Shown piece after piece: positions 36,166-45,747 of a DNA stretch of 64,000 nucleotides; the stretch's first letter is position 1, and each line of letters opens with the position of its first letter. The position numbers and the translations under genes are program-made. The DNA comes from Caldimonas brevitalea (GTDB taxonomy: Bacteria; Pseudomonadota; Gammaproteobacteria; Burkholderiales; Burkholderiaceae_C), in contig NZ_CP011371.1 of assembly GCF_001017435.1 (NCBI RefSeq), positions 2,418,001 through 2,482,000 of the forward strand, written 5' to 3'. A model generated the notes under the pieces. It was not told where the DNA came from. It ran no database searches and saw only the letters and a program-made list of their open reading frames with translations.

Positions 36166-38124
36166 ATGCTCCAGATCCGAGTTGTAAGCGTGGCCGGCCA
36201 TGCACCGACGGCGCCGATGGGCGCCCAGTTCGGCCCGGCGGGCGGCACCATCGGCCGCAACGAGGGCAACACCCTGGTATTGCCCGACGACGCCAAGACG
36301 ATTTCCCGGCAGCAAGCCCTGATCCAGATGCAGGGCGGGCAATACGTGCTCATCGACAAAGGCGCCAACCCGACGCTGCGCAACCGCGCACCGGTCGGCG
36401 CCGGGCAGAGCGTGCCCCTGGTGCCCGGCGACGAGCTGCGCATCGGGCCTTATGTGCTGCTGGTGGAGGGGCCGGCGACACGTCCGGTCGATCCGCACAG
36501 CACGCAGGTGAACCCGGGCGGTCTGGCCGCCGTGGCGAGCACACCGGGCCGTCCGGCGACAGCGCCGGGGGCGGCCTTCGATCCTTTCGCGCTGCCGCCG
36601 GCCGGCGCACCGGGCGGTGCGCATACCGACCCCTTCGCCGACCTGTTCAGCACGCCGCCCGCCGCGCCGGGGAGCAGCCCTCCGGCACGTCCCGCACCCG
36701 AGGCGTTCGGTCTCGGCCCTGCCCCGGCGCCGCCGGCGGTGCGTCCGCCGTCGCCGTCGGCCGGTGCGGCGGCCATCCCGGACGATTTCGACCCCTTCGC
36801 CAGTTTCTCGGGCAGGAGTGCGGGGGCGGCACCTGCGCCCGCCCCCGGCTTTGCGAGCACCGGCATCCCGACCACTGGCAGCTTCAACCCGTTGAGTTCC
36901 GGGGCGCGCCGCATGCCGCCCCCGATCCCGTTCAATCCGCAGGCAGGCCACGAAGACCTGCTCGGCCCGGCGGTCGAGAAATCGGCGTCGATCGACGAGC
37001 TGTTCGGCCTGGGCGGCGCGCCGGCCAACCCGCTCGACGTGCTCGGCCCCGGCATCGGCTCGGCGCCCGGCAATTCGCAGCCGGTGGACGACCCGCTCGC
37101 GTTGTTCGGCGGCACGCCTGCCGGCGCCCGCGGCGCCGGGGCGGCACAGCCGGATGACACGCCGGCGATCAACTCGGCCTTTGCGCTACCCGACCCGATC
37201 GCGCCGGGCGCTCCCGGTGGGCGGGCCACGGTGCCCCCGCCGCCCCCGGCGTCTCGCCCCGCCGCTGCGCCCCTCCCGCCGCCACCCGGCGGTGTGAGTG
37301 CCAAGGCGATCGACGACTTGCTGGCCTCGGTCGGCCCGCTCGACCCCAAGGGTGCCACCGGACAGTTCCGCGTGGCACAGCCCGCCCATCCGACTGCGCC
37401 CCTGCCACCCGCGGCAGCGCCGGCGCCGGCGGCACCGTCCGCGGCAGTGCCGCCGGCACCGGGTGCTGCGGCGGGCGCTGCTGCACCGGGGGCCGCAACG
37501 CCGGCCGGGTCCCAGGTCTCCGTCGACGCGTTGATGTCGGCCTTTTGCGAAGGATTGGGCAGCCCGGTGAACCTGCCGGACGGCGTGACCGAGGAGTTCA
37601 TGTTTCGCATGGGCGGCCTGGTGCGCGAAGCCGTGCAGGGCACGGTGGACCTGCTCAGGGCGCGTGCCGTGACGAAACGCGAGGTCAAGGCCAGCGCGAC
37701 CATGATCATGGAGCGCAACAACAACCCGCTGAAGTTCTCGCCCGACGCCAAAACGGCCATGCTGTACCTGGTGTCTGGCCGGCTCAACCCGGCCTTCATG
37801 CCCCCGATCACGGCGATGCGCGACGCGTATTACGACCTGCGCTCGCATCAGTTCGGTTTCATGGCGGGCACCAAGGCCGCGCTCGAAGGGGTGTTGGAAC
37901 GCTTCGAGCCGCAGCGGCTCGAGGGGCGCCTTTCAACCCGTGGCTTGGTCGAATCGCTGATCCCGGCGGCCCGCAAGGCGCGGCTGTGGGACCTGTTCAC
38001 CGAGCTGTACAAGGAGATCGCGCGCGAAGCGGAAGACGATTTCCACGCGCTGTTCGGCCAGGCTTTCCTGAAGGCCTACGAAGAACACGTCGAGGCGCTG
38101 CGGCGCGACGTGCCGCAAGAGTAA
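36166..38124 (+). CDS. tagH: TagH, T6SS FHA-domain protein
   Basis: 652 residues. The FHA domain (about 1-105) has the phospho-threonine-binding signature GGTIGRNEGNTLVLPDD...ISRQQALI and later LIDKGANPTLRN. A 320-residue Pro/Ala/Gly linker (about 125-435) follows, then the TagH C-terminal helical domain (about 440-652; FMFRMGGLVREAVQGTVDLLRAR, FMAGTKAALEGVLERF). FHA proteins such as P. aeruginosa Fha1 are activated by PpkA and reset by PppA, which follows directly. The linker is unusually long and low in complexity. Confidence 0.93.
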   Translation: MLQIRVVSVAGHAPTAPMGAQFGPAGGTIGRNEGNTLVLPDDAKTISRQQALIQMQGGQYVLIDKGANPTLRNRAPVGAGQSVPLVPGDELRIGPYVLLVEGPATRPVDPHSTQVNPGGLAAVASTPGRPATAPGAAFDPFALPPAGAPGGAHTDPFADLFSTPPAAPGSSPPARPAPEAFGLGPAPAPPAVRPPSPSAGAAAIPDDFDPFASFSGRSAGAAPAPAPGFASTGIPTTGSFNPLSSGARRMPPPIPFNPQAGHEDLLGPAVEKSASIDELFGLGGAPANPLDVLGPGIGSAPGNSQPVDDPLALFGGTPAGARGAGAAQPDDTPAINSAFALPDPIAPGAPGGRATVPPPPPASRPAAAPLPPPPGGVSAKAIDDLLASVGPLDPKGATGQFRVAQPAHPTAPLPPAAAPAPAAPSAAVPPAPGAAAGAAAPGAATPAGSQVSVDALMSAFCEGLGSPVNLPDGVTEEFMFRMGGLVREAVQGTVDLLRARAVTKREVKASATMIMERNNNPLKFSPDAKTAMLYLVSGRLNPAFMPPITAMRDAYYDLRSHQFGFMAGTKAALEGVLERFEPQRLEGRLSTRGLVESLIPAARKARLWDLFTELYKEIAREAEDDFHALFGQAFLKAYEEHVEALRRDVPQE

Positions 38125-38128
38125 GAAG

Positions 38129-38953
38129 ATGCTTGAACTCAACGCCCACCTCCTGCACAGCCAAGGCGGGCGGTCCTATCAAGAAGACGCCTACGGCCTG
38201 CGCACCGCCGGTGACATCGCCTGCCTGGTGGTGGCCGACGGCGCCGGCGGCCACGGAGGCGGCGACCTGGCCTCCAAGCTGGTGGTGCGCGCCATCCTCG
38301 AGCAGCATGTGCTGCGGCCGGCGTGCTCGCTCGAGGCCGCGGCGGCGCTGATCCAGCATGCCCAGCAGGTGGTGCTGGCCGGCCAGAGCCGGTTCGCCCA
38401 ATACCCGGACATGCGCTCCACCGTCATCATGGCGTTGGTCGACCTGGCCAGCGGGCGCGCCGTGCTCGGCAACGTCGGCGACTCGCGGGCTTATTGGTTC
38501 CGCCATGGCGACCTGCTGTTGCAGACCCGCGACCACAGCCTGGTGCAGCAGATGGTCGAGGCCGGCATGATCCCCCCCGAGGAGATGCGCACGCGCAAGG
38601 AGCGCAGTGTGCTGACCAGCTCGCTGGGCAGCCAGATGGGGATCGAGCCCTACGTCTATGAACTGGACTCGTTGGCCGACGCCGGCGACACCTTGCTGCT
38701 GTGCACCGACGGCGTCTGGGAATATGTGAGCGAAGACGACATGCAGCAGGTGCTGCGCCTCGACCAGGGTGGCGACCGCTACCTGGCCTACTTCGAGCAT
38801 TGGGTCGACCAGCGGGCGCCGCAGAACCGTGACAACTTCACCGCCTTGCTGGCCACGTTCGCGGTCCAGCCCGACGACCAGCAGACCGTGATCGACCCCG
38901 ACGCCACGTTGATCGCGCGGCTCGACGCGCTGGACGGCGGGAGCGGCGTTTGA
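38129..38953 (+). CDS. pppA: PppA, PP2C-type serine/threonine phosphatase
   Basis: 274 residues, all PP2C motifs present: VADGAGGHGGGD, LGNVGDSRAY, DHSLVQQMVEAG, LLCTDGVWE and NRDNFTALL. It dephosphorylates the FHA protein and turns T6SS off. It starts 4 bases after the tagH stop. No PpkA kinase is found in the window, so the matching kinase must be elsewhere or replaced. Confidence 0.94.
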   Translation: MLELNAHLLHSQGGRSYQEDAYGLRTAGDIACLVVADGAGGHGGGDLASKLVVRAILEQHVLRPACSLEAAAALIQHAQQVVLAGQSRFAQYPDMRSTVIMALVDLASGRAVLGNVGDSRAYWFRHGDLLLQTRDHSLVQQMVEAGMIPPEEMRTRKERSVLTSSLGSQMGIEPYVYELDSLADAGDTLLLCTDGVWEYVSEDDMQQVLRLDQGGDRYLAYFEHWVDQRAPQNRDNFTALLATFAVQPDDQQTVIDPDATLIARLDALDGGSGV

Positions 38954-38997
38954 CCCCCGCCGGCACGGCCCCGGCAGCCCTCAGGAGCAACCACCCG

Positions 38998-39999
38998 ATG
39001 AGACCTACTTCGCCCCGTGCCACGCGTGCTGCGCTGGCCCTCGCCGTCGTCGCCGTGCTGGCGAGCGCCTGCGGTGACAAGCAAACAGCCGACAGCGCCT
39101 CGCCGTCGGCCACCACCGCGGCGGGCAGCACCGCGCCATCGGGCACCGCCGTGCTGTTCGAGCCGAACCAAACGGTGGCCGTCACCGGGCCCGAGTTCGT
39201 CGCGTGGCGGGACCGCATGTTGAGCGAAGGCGGCAACACCAAGCTGCTGCAGGTGACCGGCCGTGCCTATGCCAACGAGAAGGCCGGGCAGGGCGAGGAC
39301 CTGGGCCGCGCGCGCGCCGAGGCGGCCAGCATCCTGTTCATGGAGGCCTTGCCACCCGAACGCATCCTGCTGCGTTCGCAGCCGGCGGCGGGCGAGGCGC
39401 CGTCCGGGCGTTTCGAGGCGGTGGCGTTCGAATGGGTGGAGGCGCCGCCGGCGGTGGTCGCCGCGGCGTCGGATGCGCAAGCGGGCACTGCGTCGGCGCC
39501 TGCCGCGAGCGTCGCAGCACCGGCTTCGGCGGGCGCTGCGCCTGCCGTGGTCGCTGCGGCGCCTGCCCCGGCAGCGCCAGCCTCGGCTGCGCCGGCTGCC
39601 GGTACGACGGCGGCCACGCCCGCGACTACCGCGGCGGCCACCAGCGCCACGCCGGCGGCGGCAGCCGAGCCGGTGCGTTCGCTGGTGCTCTATTTCAACA
39701 GCGGCAGCGGCAGTCCCAAGCTGGGCAAGGCGGAGCGGCAGCAACTGCAGGCGCTGGTGAAATCGGCCGGCGACGCTGCCATCTCGGTCGTCGGACATGC
39801 CGACAACCAGGGCGCCCGCGAGCGCAACCAGGCGCTCAGCGAAACGCGCGCACAGGCGGTGCAGCGGCTGCTGGTGCAGCTGGGGGCGCGCGCCAATACC
39901 CTGCAAGTGGCGGGTGTCGGCGACCGCGAGCCGGCGCAGGCCAACGATGCGGCCCAAGGCCGCGCGCAGAACCGTCGCGTCGAAATCAAGGTGCTGTGA
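38998..39999 (+). CDS. OmpA-family lipoprotein
   Basis: 333 residues. A signal with lipobox LASAC precedes an Ala/Pro/Thr-rich low-complexity stretch (about 150-235) and a C-terminal OmpA peptidoglycan-binding domain (about 240-333; [51 protein letters not shown]). The N-terminal region has a small domain around 50-145 ([29 protein letters not shown]). It is probably an envelope anchor for the secretion machine, placed between pppA and mltA. Only 2 bases separate its stop from the mltA start. Confidence 0.88.
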   Translation: MRPTSPRATRAALALAVVAVLASACGDKQTADSASPSATTAAGSTAPSGTAVLFEPNQTVAVTGPEFVAWRDRMLSEGGNTKLLQVTGRAYANEKAGQGEDLGRARAEAASILFMEALPPERILLRSQPAAGEAPSGRFEAVAFEWVEAPPAVVAAASDAQAGTASAPAASVAAPASAGAAPAVVAAAPAPAAPASAAPAAGTTAATPATTAAATSATPAAAAEPVRSLVLYFNSGSGSPKLGKAERQQLQALVKSAGDAAISVVGHADNQGARERNQALSETRAQAVQRLLVQLGARANTLQVAGVGDREPAQANDAAQGRAQNRRVEIKVL

Positions 40000-40001
40000 C
40001 G

Positions 40002-41234
40002 ATGGCACAGCTGTCTCCGCGCCGGGCCTCACGGGCAGGCCTGGCCCTGGCGACTGCCTGCACGCTGGCGTGGAGCGGCTGCGCGACGCCTCCCTCGGCG
40101 TCCGCGCCGGCGCCTGCTGCCGCGCCGCAGGTGGCGGAGCCACGTCCCGCCGAGACGCCGGCCGCGACGGCGCCCGCTGCGGGCCTGAAGCCGATCGAGA
40201 CCGACGCCGGGCGGCTGGTGCCGGTGGACTGGAGCGAGGTGCCCGATTTCGAGGTCGACCCGCTCGACGACGTGCACAAAAGCTTCCGCTTCAGCTGCCC
40301 CTATCTCAGCCGTACGCCGCACTGGCGCCCGGTGTGTGCGCAGGTCGCGAAGCTGAAGCCCAACGATGCCGCAGGCCTGCGCCAGCTGCTGCAGAGCTTG
40401 CAGCCGTATCGGCTGGAGTCGAAGCAGGGCGAGCGCTCGGGCCCGATCACCGGTTATTACGAACCGGTGCTGCGCGGCTCGCGGGTGGCGCGCAACCCGT
40501 ACTTCTATCCGCTGTATTCGCGCCCGGTCGACCTGGTGCCGCTCGATGCCAAGCGCGGCAAGGGCGTGACGCGGGGCCGCCGCGAGGGCGAGCAGGTGGT
40601 GCCGTACTGGACGCGTGCGCAGATCCCGACACCGCAAGGCCAACGCTCGATGAGCGGGCGCGAGATCGTCTGGGTCGACGACCCGATGGACGTCATCCTG
40701 ATCGAGGTGCAGGGCTCGGGCCGGGTGGCCCTGCCCGACGGCACGGCGCTCAGGCTGTCGTTCGCCGATCACAACGGCCATCCCTACCGGCCGCTGAGCG
40801 CTTGGTTCCGCGACAAAGGGGAGCTCCCATCGCCCGGCATGCTGCAGATCCGGCAGTGGGCGCGGCGCAATCCGCCGGCGCGGGTGCAGGAGATGTTGTA
40901 CAGCAACCCGCAGGTGGTGTTCTTCCGCGCCGAGCCGGTCACCGACGTCACCGTGGGCCCGCGCGGCGCCTCGGGCGCACCGGTGGTGCCGATGCGCTCG
41001 CTCGCGGTCGACCCCAAGGCGGTGCCGCTGGGCGCGCCGATGTACATCGAGTTTGCGTCGCCGCTGGCGGGCAACGTACTGAACCGGCGTGTCGTGTTCG
41101 GCCACGACACCGGCGGCGCGATCAAGGGCCCGGTGCGGGCCGACTTCTTCTGGGGCTTCGGCGAGCATGCCGGAGAGGTGGCGGCCAAGACGCGCCAGAA
41201 CGGGCGGCTGTGGGTGTTCCTGCCGAAACCGTGA
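40002..41234 (+). CDS. mltA: MltA, membrane-bound lytic murein transglycosylase A
   Basis: 410 residues. A lipoprotein signal (lipobox WSGC) and a Pro/Ala linker precede the MltA domain (about 110-300; ITGYYEPVLRGSR, IVWVDDPMDVILIEVQGSG) and the 3D domain (VVFGHDTGGAIKGPVRADFF) with the catalytic Asp. It cuts peptidoglycan glycan strands to anhydromuramoyl products. MltA is usually a stand-alone housekeeping gene; here it is the last gene of the T6SS plus arm, fitting local wall opening for the trans-envelope channel. Confidence 0.93.
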   Translation: MAQLSPRRASRAGLALATACTLAWSGCATPPSASAPAPAAAPQVAEPRPAETPAATAPAAGLKPIETDAGRLVPVDWSEVPDFEVDPLDDVHKSFRFSCPYLSRTPHWRPVCAQVAKLKPNDAAGLRQLLQSLQPYRLESKQGERSGPITGYYEPVLRGSRVARNPYFYPLYSRPVDLVPLDAKRGKGVTRGRREGEQVVPYWTRAQIPTPQGQRSMSGREIVWVDDPMDVILIEVQGSGRVALPDGTALRLSFADHNGHPYRPLSAWFRDKGELPSPGMLQIRQWARRNPPARVQEMLYSNPQVVFFRAEPVTDVTVGPRGASGAPVVPMRSLAVDPKAVPLGAPMYIEFASPLAGNVLNRRVVFGHDTGGAIKGPVRADFFWGFGEHAGEVAAKTRQNGRLWVFLPKP

Positions 41235-41314
41235 GCCGCGACGGCGGGCGGCGAGGGCCGGCGCTGGGCTGATGCCCCGCACCCCGGAGGGCGGGGGCTG
41301 CCGCCAGCCGCGCT

Positions 41315-43615
41315 TTAGTCGGTCGGCTTGAACTTCGCGATGAAGACCCGGCACTCGATGCCCTGCGGCATCACCTCGCGCCACTCGACCTCACCGCCGA
41401 GCTGTTTGACACGCTTGCGGATGCCGCCCAGCCCCAGCCCGTGCGACCACGAGGCGGGATTCTTGCCGATGCCGTTGTCACGCACCACGAGCTCGAACCG
41501 GTCGCCGTGCAAGGTCATCGCCACATCCACCCGCGTGGCCCGCGAATGCGCGATGGCATTGTTGGCCAGCTCGCGCAGCACCCGCGTCAGCGCTGACCAC
41601 TGCACCACGCCCAGCGGCACGTTGCGGTCGAGGCCGACGTTCCAGGTCAGCTCGCACTCGGCGGCGTTGAGCCGGTGCACCAGGTCGCTTTTCCATTCGG
41701 CCGCGGCGTCGGACAAATGGTGGTTCTGCGCCGCCAGGCCGCGGGTCAGCGTCTTCAGGTCCTGCAGCGTGTGGCGGATGTAGTCTTCCATTTCGGGCGA
41801 CTGGGCCTGGTACATCAGCGTCAGCAGCCGCGCGCCGATGTCGTCGTGGAGGTCTTGTGCCAGCCGCATGCGCTCTTCGCTGCGGCCTTGTTCGACGGCT
41901 TTGTCGAACGCCACCGCACGACGCAGCTGCTCGAAGATGCGGTCGGTCAGCCGCGCGTCTTCGGCGGTGAACAGCTTGCGGCCGCGGTGTGCAAAGCGGA
42001 TCACGATCGAGCCCATGGTCGGCGCGCTCGGCTGCGGATTGACCATGTTGGGCACCGGCACCACCAGCGTGGAGCCGTCGGCGACCACCCGTGAGCGGGC
42101 GGTGAGCTTGTCGACCACCAGGATTTCCAGCGGCTCGAACAGCTCGCGCAGCAATCGCGTCAGCAGCGAGGAGGTGCGGTCGGGCCGGGCCTCGACTTCG
42201 CGCGCGATCTTGTAGAGCTGCTCGAACATGCGTTCGGTGGTGGCCACGCTGCTGCCCATCAGGCGGTCGAGCAGCCATTGGCGCGCGCCGACGTACAGCC
42301 CGAGCGAGACGAACAGGGCCAGCGTGACCGAGGTCACCTGACCGAGCGAGAAGGTGGCCACGAACAGCAGGTCGAGCGAGGTCGCGACCGTGGTGATGGC
42401 CGCCAGCAGCGAAAACTCGCGCATCATCTGCTGCGACTTCGACAAAAACGGGATCAGCAGCAACAGCGACGCGAAGAACACGTACCAGATCATCGACCCG
42501 ATGATCGAGATGTTCTGCTGCACCCCGGATTCGCCGCGCGCCATCGCGACGGCGATGCTGAGCAGCACCCAGGTGGTGACGGCGATGATGCCGAAGCGCC
42601 GCAGCACCAGCGCGAAGGGGTGCGGTTCGACGCCGTGCGACCACGTCAGCAGCGCGATGGCCGCCATGCCGAGCAGCGCGCAGGCGCCCTGGACCCACCA
42701 CCAGGCGGCCGGCAACCAGTCGAGCGTGGTGAGCACGACCAGCGCGGCGGTGGCGACCCAGACCGGCAGCAGCCACCAACCCGCATGCGCGACCTTGCGT
42801 GGGTAGACCGCCGTGGCGTGCACCACCGCGGCGGCGGTCACGAGGTCGAGTGCCACGCGCCCGTAGTAGTCCCAATCGGCCAGGCCCAGCGGCCAGGCGA
42901 GATCGAGCGTCGACTCGACGGCGATGAACACCAGGTTGGCGGCCTGGCAGCAGGCCATCACGGCGTAGACGCTGTTCAGCCGGTTGGGCCGCGCCAGCAA
43001 GACGGCCATCGCGACGCCGTAGACCACCAGTGCCAACGAGCACAGCAGCCAGAACAGCAGCCCGAGCCCCATGAACCCGCGCGGATGGGTGCGCAGGTCG
43101 AGCATGGTCCCGTCTGAAAAACGCAGCTGCACCTGCTCGCTCTGCAGCAGTTGGCCCAATTGGCGCTGCGTCGACAGATAGCGCCTGCCCTCGACGTCGT
43201 CGATCAGCCAGCGGGCGGAGCGTTGCAGCGCCAGGCCGTCCACCGGCACCAGCTTGCCGTCGCGCCCGGCCAGGCCCTCCAGGGTCTTGCCCTGTGCGGG
43301 CTTGAGCAAGGGGTCGCGCGCGAGGTTGAGCTCGACCTGGCCGTTGCCGGTGAGCCGCCAGGCCGCGCCGACCAGCGGCTGCTGGGCCAGCCAGTAGGCC
43401 AGGAAAAACACGCCGAGGCAGCCGAGCAGCGCGGTGGTGACCAGCAGCCGCAGCCGCCAGCCCAGCCAGCGCGAGGTCGGCGACTGGCGGCCCAGGCTGC
43501 GGTCGAAGGCGTTCCATTGCCCGGTGCTCAGCAATGCGTCCTGCGCGAAACCGCTGGTCTGCGGGGCGGCGGTGGGCGGCGGCACCGGGGTGGGGGAGGT
43601 CGGCGGAGGGCTCAT
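41315..43615 (-). CDS. Membrane histidine kinase (HisKA_3/NarL family)
   Basis: 766 residues. A Pro-rich N-terminus is followed by a transmembrane helix (about 55-77), a periplasmic part (about 80-180), a multi-helix membrane region (about 185-430), a linker domain (about 450-570), and a HisKA_3 phosphoacceptor motif around residue 590 (RMRLAQDLHDD). The C-terminal ATPase has LRELANNAIAH and GLGLGGIRKR. It is convergent with mltA and is followed 157 bases later by a NarL-type regulator, its likely partner. A role in controlling the neighbouring T6SS is possible but not shown. Confidence 0.9.
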   Translation of the reverse strand: MSPPPTSPTPVPPPTAAPQTSGFAQDALLSTGQWNAFDRSLGRQSPTSRWLGWRLRLLVTTALLGCLGVFFLAYWLAQQPLVGAAWRLTGNGQVELNLARDPLLKPAQGKTLEGLAGRDGKLVPVDGLALQRSARWLIDDVEGRRYLSTQRQLGQLLQSEQVQLRFSDGTMLDLRTHPRGFMGLGLLFWLLCSLALVVYGVAMAVLLARPNRLNSVYAVMACCQAANLVFIAVESTLDLAWPLGLADWDYYGRVALDLVTAAAVVHATAVYPRKVAHAGWWLLPVWVATAALVVLTTLDWLPAAWWWVQGACALLGMAAIALLTWSHGVEPHPFALVLRRFGIIAVTTWVLLSIAVAMARGESGVQQNISIIGSMIWYVFFASLLLLIPFLSKSQQMMREFSLLAAITTVATSLDLLFVATFSLGQVTSVTLALFVSLGLYVGARQWLLDRLMGSSVATTERMFEQLYKIAREVEARPDRTSSLLTRLLRELFEPLEILVVDKLTARSRVVADGSTLVVPVPNMVNPQPSAPTMGSIVIRFAHRGRKLFTAEDARLTDRIFEQLRRAVAFDKAVEQGRSEERMRLAQDLHDDIGARLLTLMYQAQSPEMEDYIRHTLQDLKTLTRGLAAQNHHLSDAAAEWKSDLVHRLNAAECELTWNVGLDRNVPLGVVQWSALTRVLRELANNAIAHSRATRVDVAMTLHGDRFELVVRDNGIGKNPASWSHGLGLGGIRKRVKQLGGEVEWREVMPQGIECRVFIAKFKPTD

Positions 43616-43772
43616 CGCAAGGCGGCCCTGCTGCAGGCTACCGCGGCACGCCGGAGGCGGCCGGCCCGCAAGGGCGTTGGCGCGGGCGGGCGTGGCAAAC
43701 AGGTCGGAACGGAATGTCTCATCGGGGCAGGGCGGGGAACGCGAGCCGGCGGCGCCGCAGCGCCCACGCAGC

Positions 43773-44543
43773 TCAGACCAGGCCTTGCTTGCTGGCCAGC
43801 ACCGCCGCCTCGGCGCGGCTGGAGACGTTGAGCTTCTTGTAGATGGACTTGATGTGGTCGTTCACGGTGAACCACTTGATGCCCATCAGGCTCGCGATTT
43901 CCTTGATTGTGAAACCCTTGCTCAGGTAGGTGAGCACCTCGTTCTCGCGCGGCGTCAGGCGCTCGTAGTCGAGTTTGTCGGCCGGGTCCATCGGGATCGG
44001 CGGATGGGCCGGCTGAGTGTGGGCGACCGGCGGTTGCGGTGCCGATTCCGCCGGGGTGAAGCCGGAATCGCCATAACGGGTGTTGCCGAAGCCGCCATGG
44101 CGGAAGTGGGTCAGCAAGCGGCGCGCGATGGCCGGCGACAACGGCGGCTGCCCGCGCACGATCTTCTGCAATTCCTCGACCAGTACCTCGAAACGGTCTT
44201 CTTTCAGCAAATAACCGTCGGCGCCGCACTGCAGCGCGGGGAACAGATGGTCGTCGTCGGAGTAGAGCGTCGTGACGACCTTGGTCGCCGGGTACTGCGT
44301 CAGCTGGGCGAGCAGCTCGAGGCCGTTGCCGTCGGGCAACTCGAGGTCGAGCAGCATCAGCTTGAAGGGATCGGGGCCGGGCGCAACGGGGCGGCCGGGT
44401 TGCAGGCCGATGTGGCGGCGTGCGGATTCGAGGTCGCCGGCTTCGGTGATCTCGATCGCGTCGCTGAAGCTGTCCCGCACGACGCGACACAGAAAGGCCC
44501 GTGCGACCGGGTTGTCTTCAACGATCAAGACCTTGACTGCCAT
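43773..44543 (-). CDS. NarL/FixJ-family response regulator
   Basis: 256 residues. The receiver domain (about 3-138) has acidic pocket D10, phospho-acceptor D66 (LMLLDLELPDGNG) and an 11-residue insertion before it (LQPGRPVAPGP). A Pro-rich linker follows, then a LuxR-type helix-turn-helix (about 190-250; LTPRENEVLTYLSKGFTIKEIAS...VNDHIKSIYKKLNV). Transcribed in the same direction as and upstream of the histidine kinase, so the two form a two-component system. The long insertion is atypical. Confidence 0.92.
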   Translation of the reverse strand: MAVKVLIVEDNPVARAFLCRVVRDSFSDAIEITEAGDLESARRHIGLQPGRPVAPGPDPFKLMLLDLELPDGNGLELLAQLTQYPATKVVTTLYSDDDHLFPALQCGADGYLLKEDRFEVLVEELQKIVRGQPPLSPAIARRLLTHFRHGGFGNTRYGDSGFTPAESAPQPPVAHTQPAHPPIPMDPADKLDYERLTPRENEVLTYLSKGFTIKEIASLMGIKWFTVNDHIKSIYKKLNVSSRAEAAVLASKQGLV

Positions 44544-44685
44544 GTTGTGCGCCTTCCCTCAATTGGCGCAATGGTAGCGCACGCCCTGCCTTGGGCGGAG
44601 CATCTGTCACATCATGCAGGGACACCGACGGCCACACGGCCGCCGGCGCACCCGCGTCACGCCTCGGGAGGGCGCGTGCGGTGGA

Positions 44686-45660
44686 TCAGTTCGTCAACAC
44701 GACTTTGCCGCGCACCTGGCGCGCCGCCATCAAGTCGAAGGCGCGCTGCAGCTCGCTCATTTGCAACTGGTGCTCGATCACCGGTTTGATCTTGCCCTGC
44801 GCATACCAGGTGGCCAGCTGGGTCAATGCCTGCACGTTGTTCTTCGGCTCGCGGCGCGCGAATTCACCCCAGAACACGCCCATGATCGACGCGCCCTTCA
44901 GCAGCGGCAGGTTCAGCGGCAACGACGGGATGGTGCCTTGCGCAAAACCGATCACCAGGTAGCGCCCGCGCCAGGCGATCGAGCGGAACACCGGCTCGGC
45001 GAGGTCGCCGCCGACCGGGTCGTAGACCACGTCCGGGCCCTTGCCGCCGGTCAGCGACTTGATCTCGTCGCGCACGTTGCCGGTGCTGTAGTTGATGGTC
45101 GCGTCGGCGCCCAACTCGCGGCACAGGGCGCACTTCTCGTCGGTCGAGGCGGCCGCGATCACCCGGGCGCCGGCGGCCTTCGCAATCTGGATCGCCGCGG
45201 TGCCCACGCCGCCGGCGGCGCCGAGCACCAGCACGGTCTCGCCGGGCTGCAGGGCGGCGCGGTCCATCAGGCCGTGGTAGGTGGTCCCATAGGTGCACAG
45301 AAATGCCGCGGCGTCGGGGAAGGAGAAACCCTTGGGCAGCGGCATCAGCAAGGCCGCCTGCACGGTGGCGTGGGTGGCGAAGCCGCCCAGGCCGGCGAAA
45401 GCCGCGACGGCGTCACCCGGCTTCAGGTGGGTGACGCCCTCGCCGACCGCTTCGACCACACCCGAATACTCGGCGCCCGGCACGAACGGCAGCGGCGGCT
45501 TCATCTGGTATTTGTTCTGGACGATCAGCAGGTCCGGGAAGTTCAGCCCGGCGGCCTTGATCGCGACGAGCACTTCGCCGGCCTTGGGGCTTGGGGTGGG
45601 CACTTCTTTCCACGTCAGCGCTTCGGGGCCGATCGGGTTGTCGCAGATCCATGCTTGCAT
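44686..45660 (-). CDS. Quinone oxidoreductase, MDR family (zinc-free, NADPH-dependent)
   Basis: 324 residues. GroES-like domain (about 1-120; VLVAIKAAGLNFPDLLIVQNK) and Rossmann domain with ETVLVLGAAGGVGTAAIQIAK (about 137-157). The catalytic zinc Cys residues of alcohol dehydrogenases are lacking, as in quinone reductases of the Qor type. It uses NADPH to reduce quinones or alpha,beta-unsaturated carbonyls. It lies divergent from surE, with 87 bases between. Confidence 0.92.
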   Translation of the reverse strand: MQAWICDNPIGPEALTWKEVPTPSPKAGEVLVAIKAAGLNFPDLLIVQNKYQMKPPLPFVPGAEYSGVVEAVGEGVTHLKPGDAVAAFAGLGGFATHATVQAALLMPLPKGFSFPDAAAFLCTYGTTYHGLMDRAALQPGETVLVLGAAGGVGTAAIQIAKAAGARVIAAASTDEKCALCRELGADATINYSTGNVRDEIKSLTGGKGPDVVYDPVGGDLAEPVFRSIAWRGRYLVIGFAQGTIPSLPLNLPLLKGASIMGVFWGEFARREPKNNVQALTQLATWYAQGKIKPVIEHQLQMSELQRAFDLMAARQVRGKVVLTN

Positions 45661-45735
45661 GTCGTGTCTCCTTCAAGAGTTCACGGATCATAGGCAGCCC
45701 TCAGGTGAGCGGGCGTCACCGAGGTGACGAGTCAA

Positions 45736-45741
45736 TACAAT
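45736..45741 (+). promoter_or_regulatory. Candidate -10 element very close to the surE start
   Basis: TACAAT lies 6 bases before the surE ATG (45748), with no Shine-Dalgarno between. Transcription would begin at or near the ATG, giving a leaderless or near-leaderless mRNA. The -35 region is weak. Confidence 0.4.
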
Positions 45742-45747
45742 CGCGCC

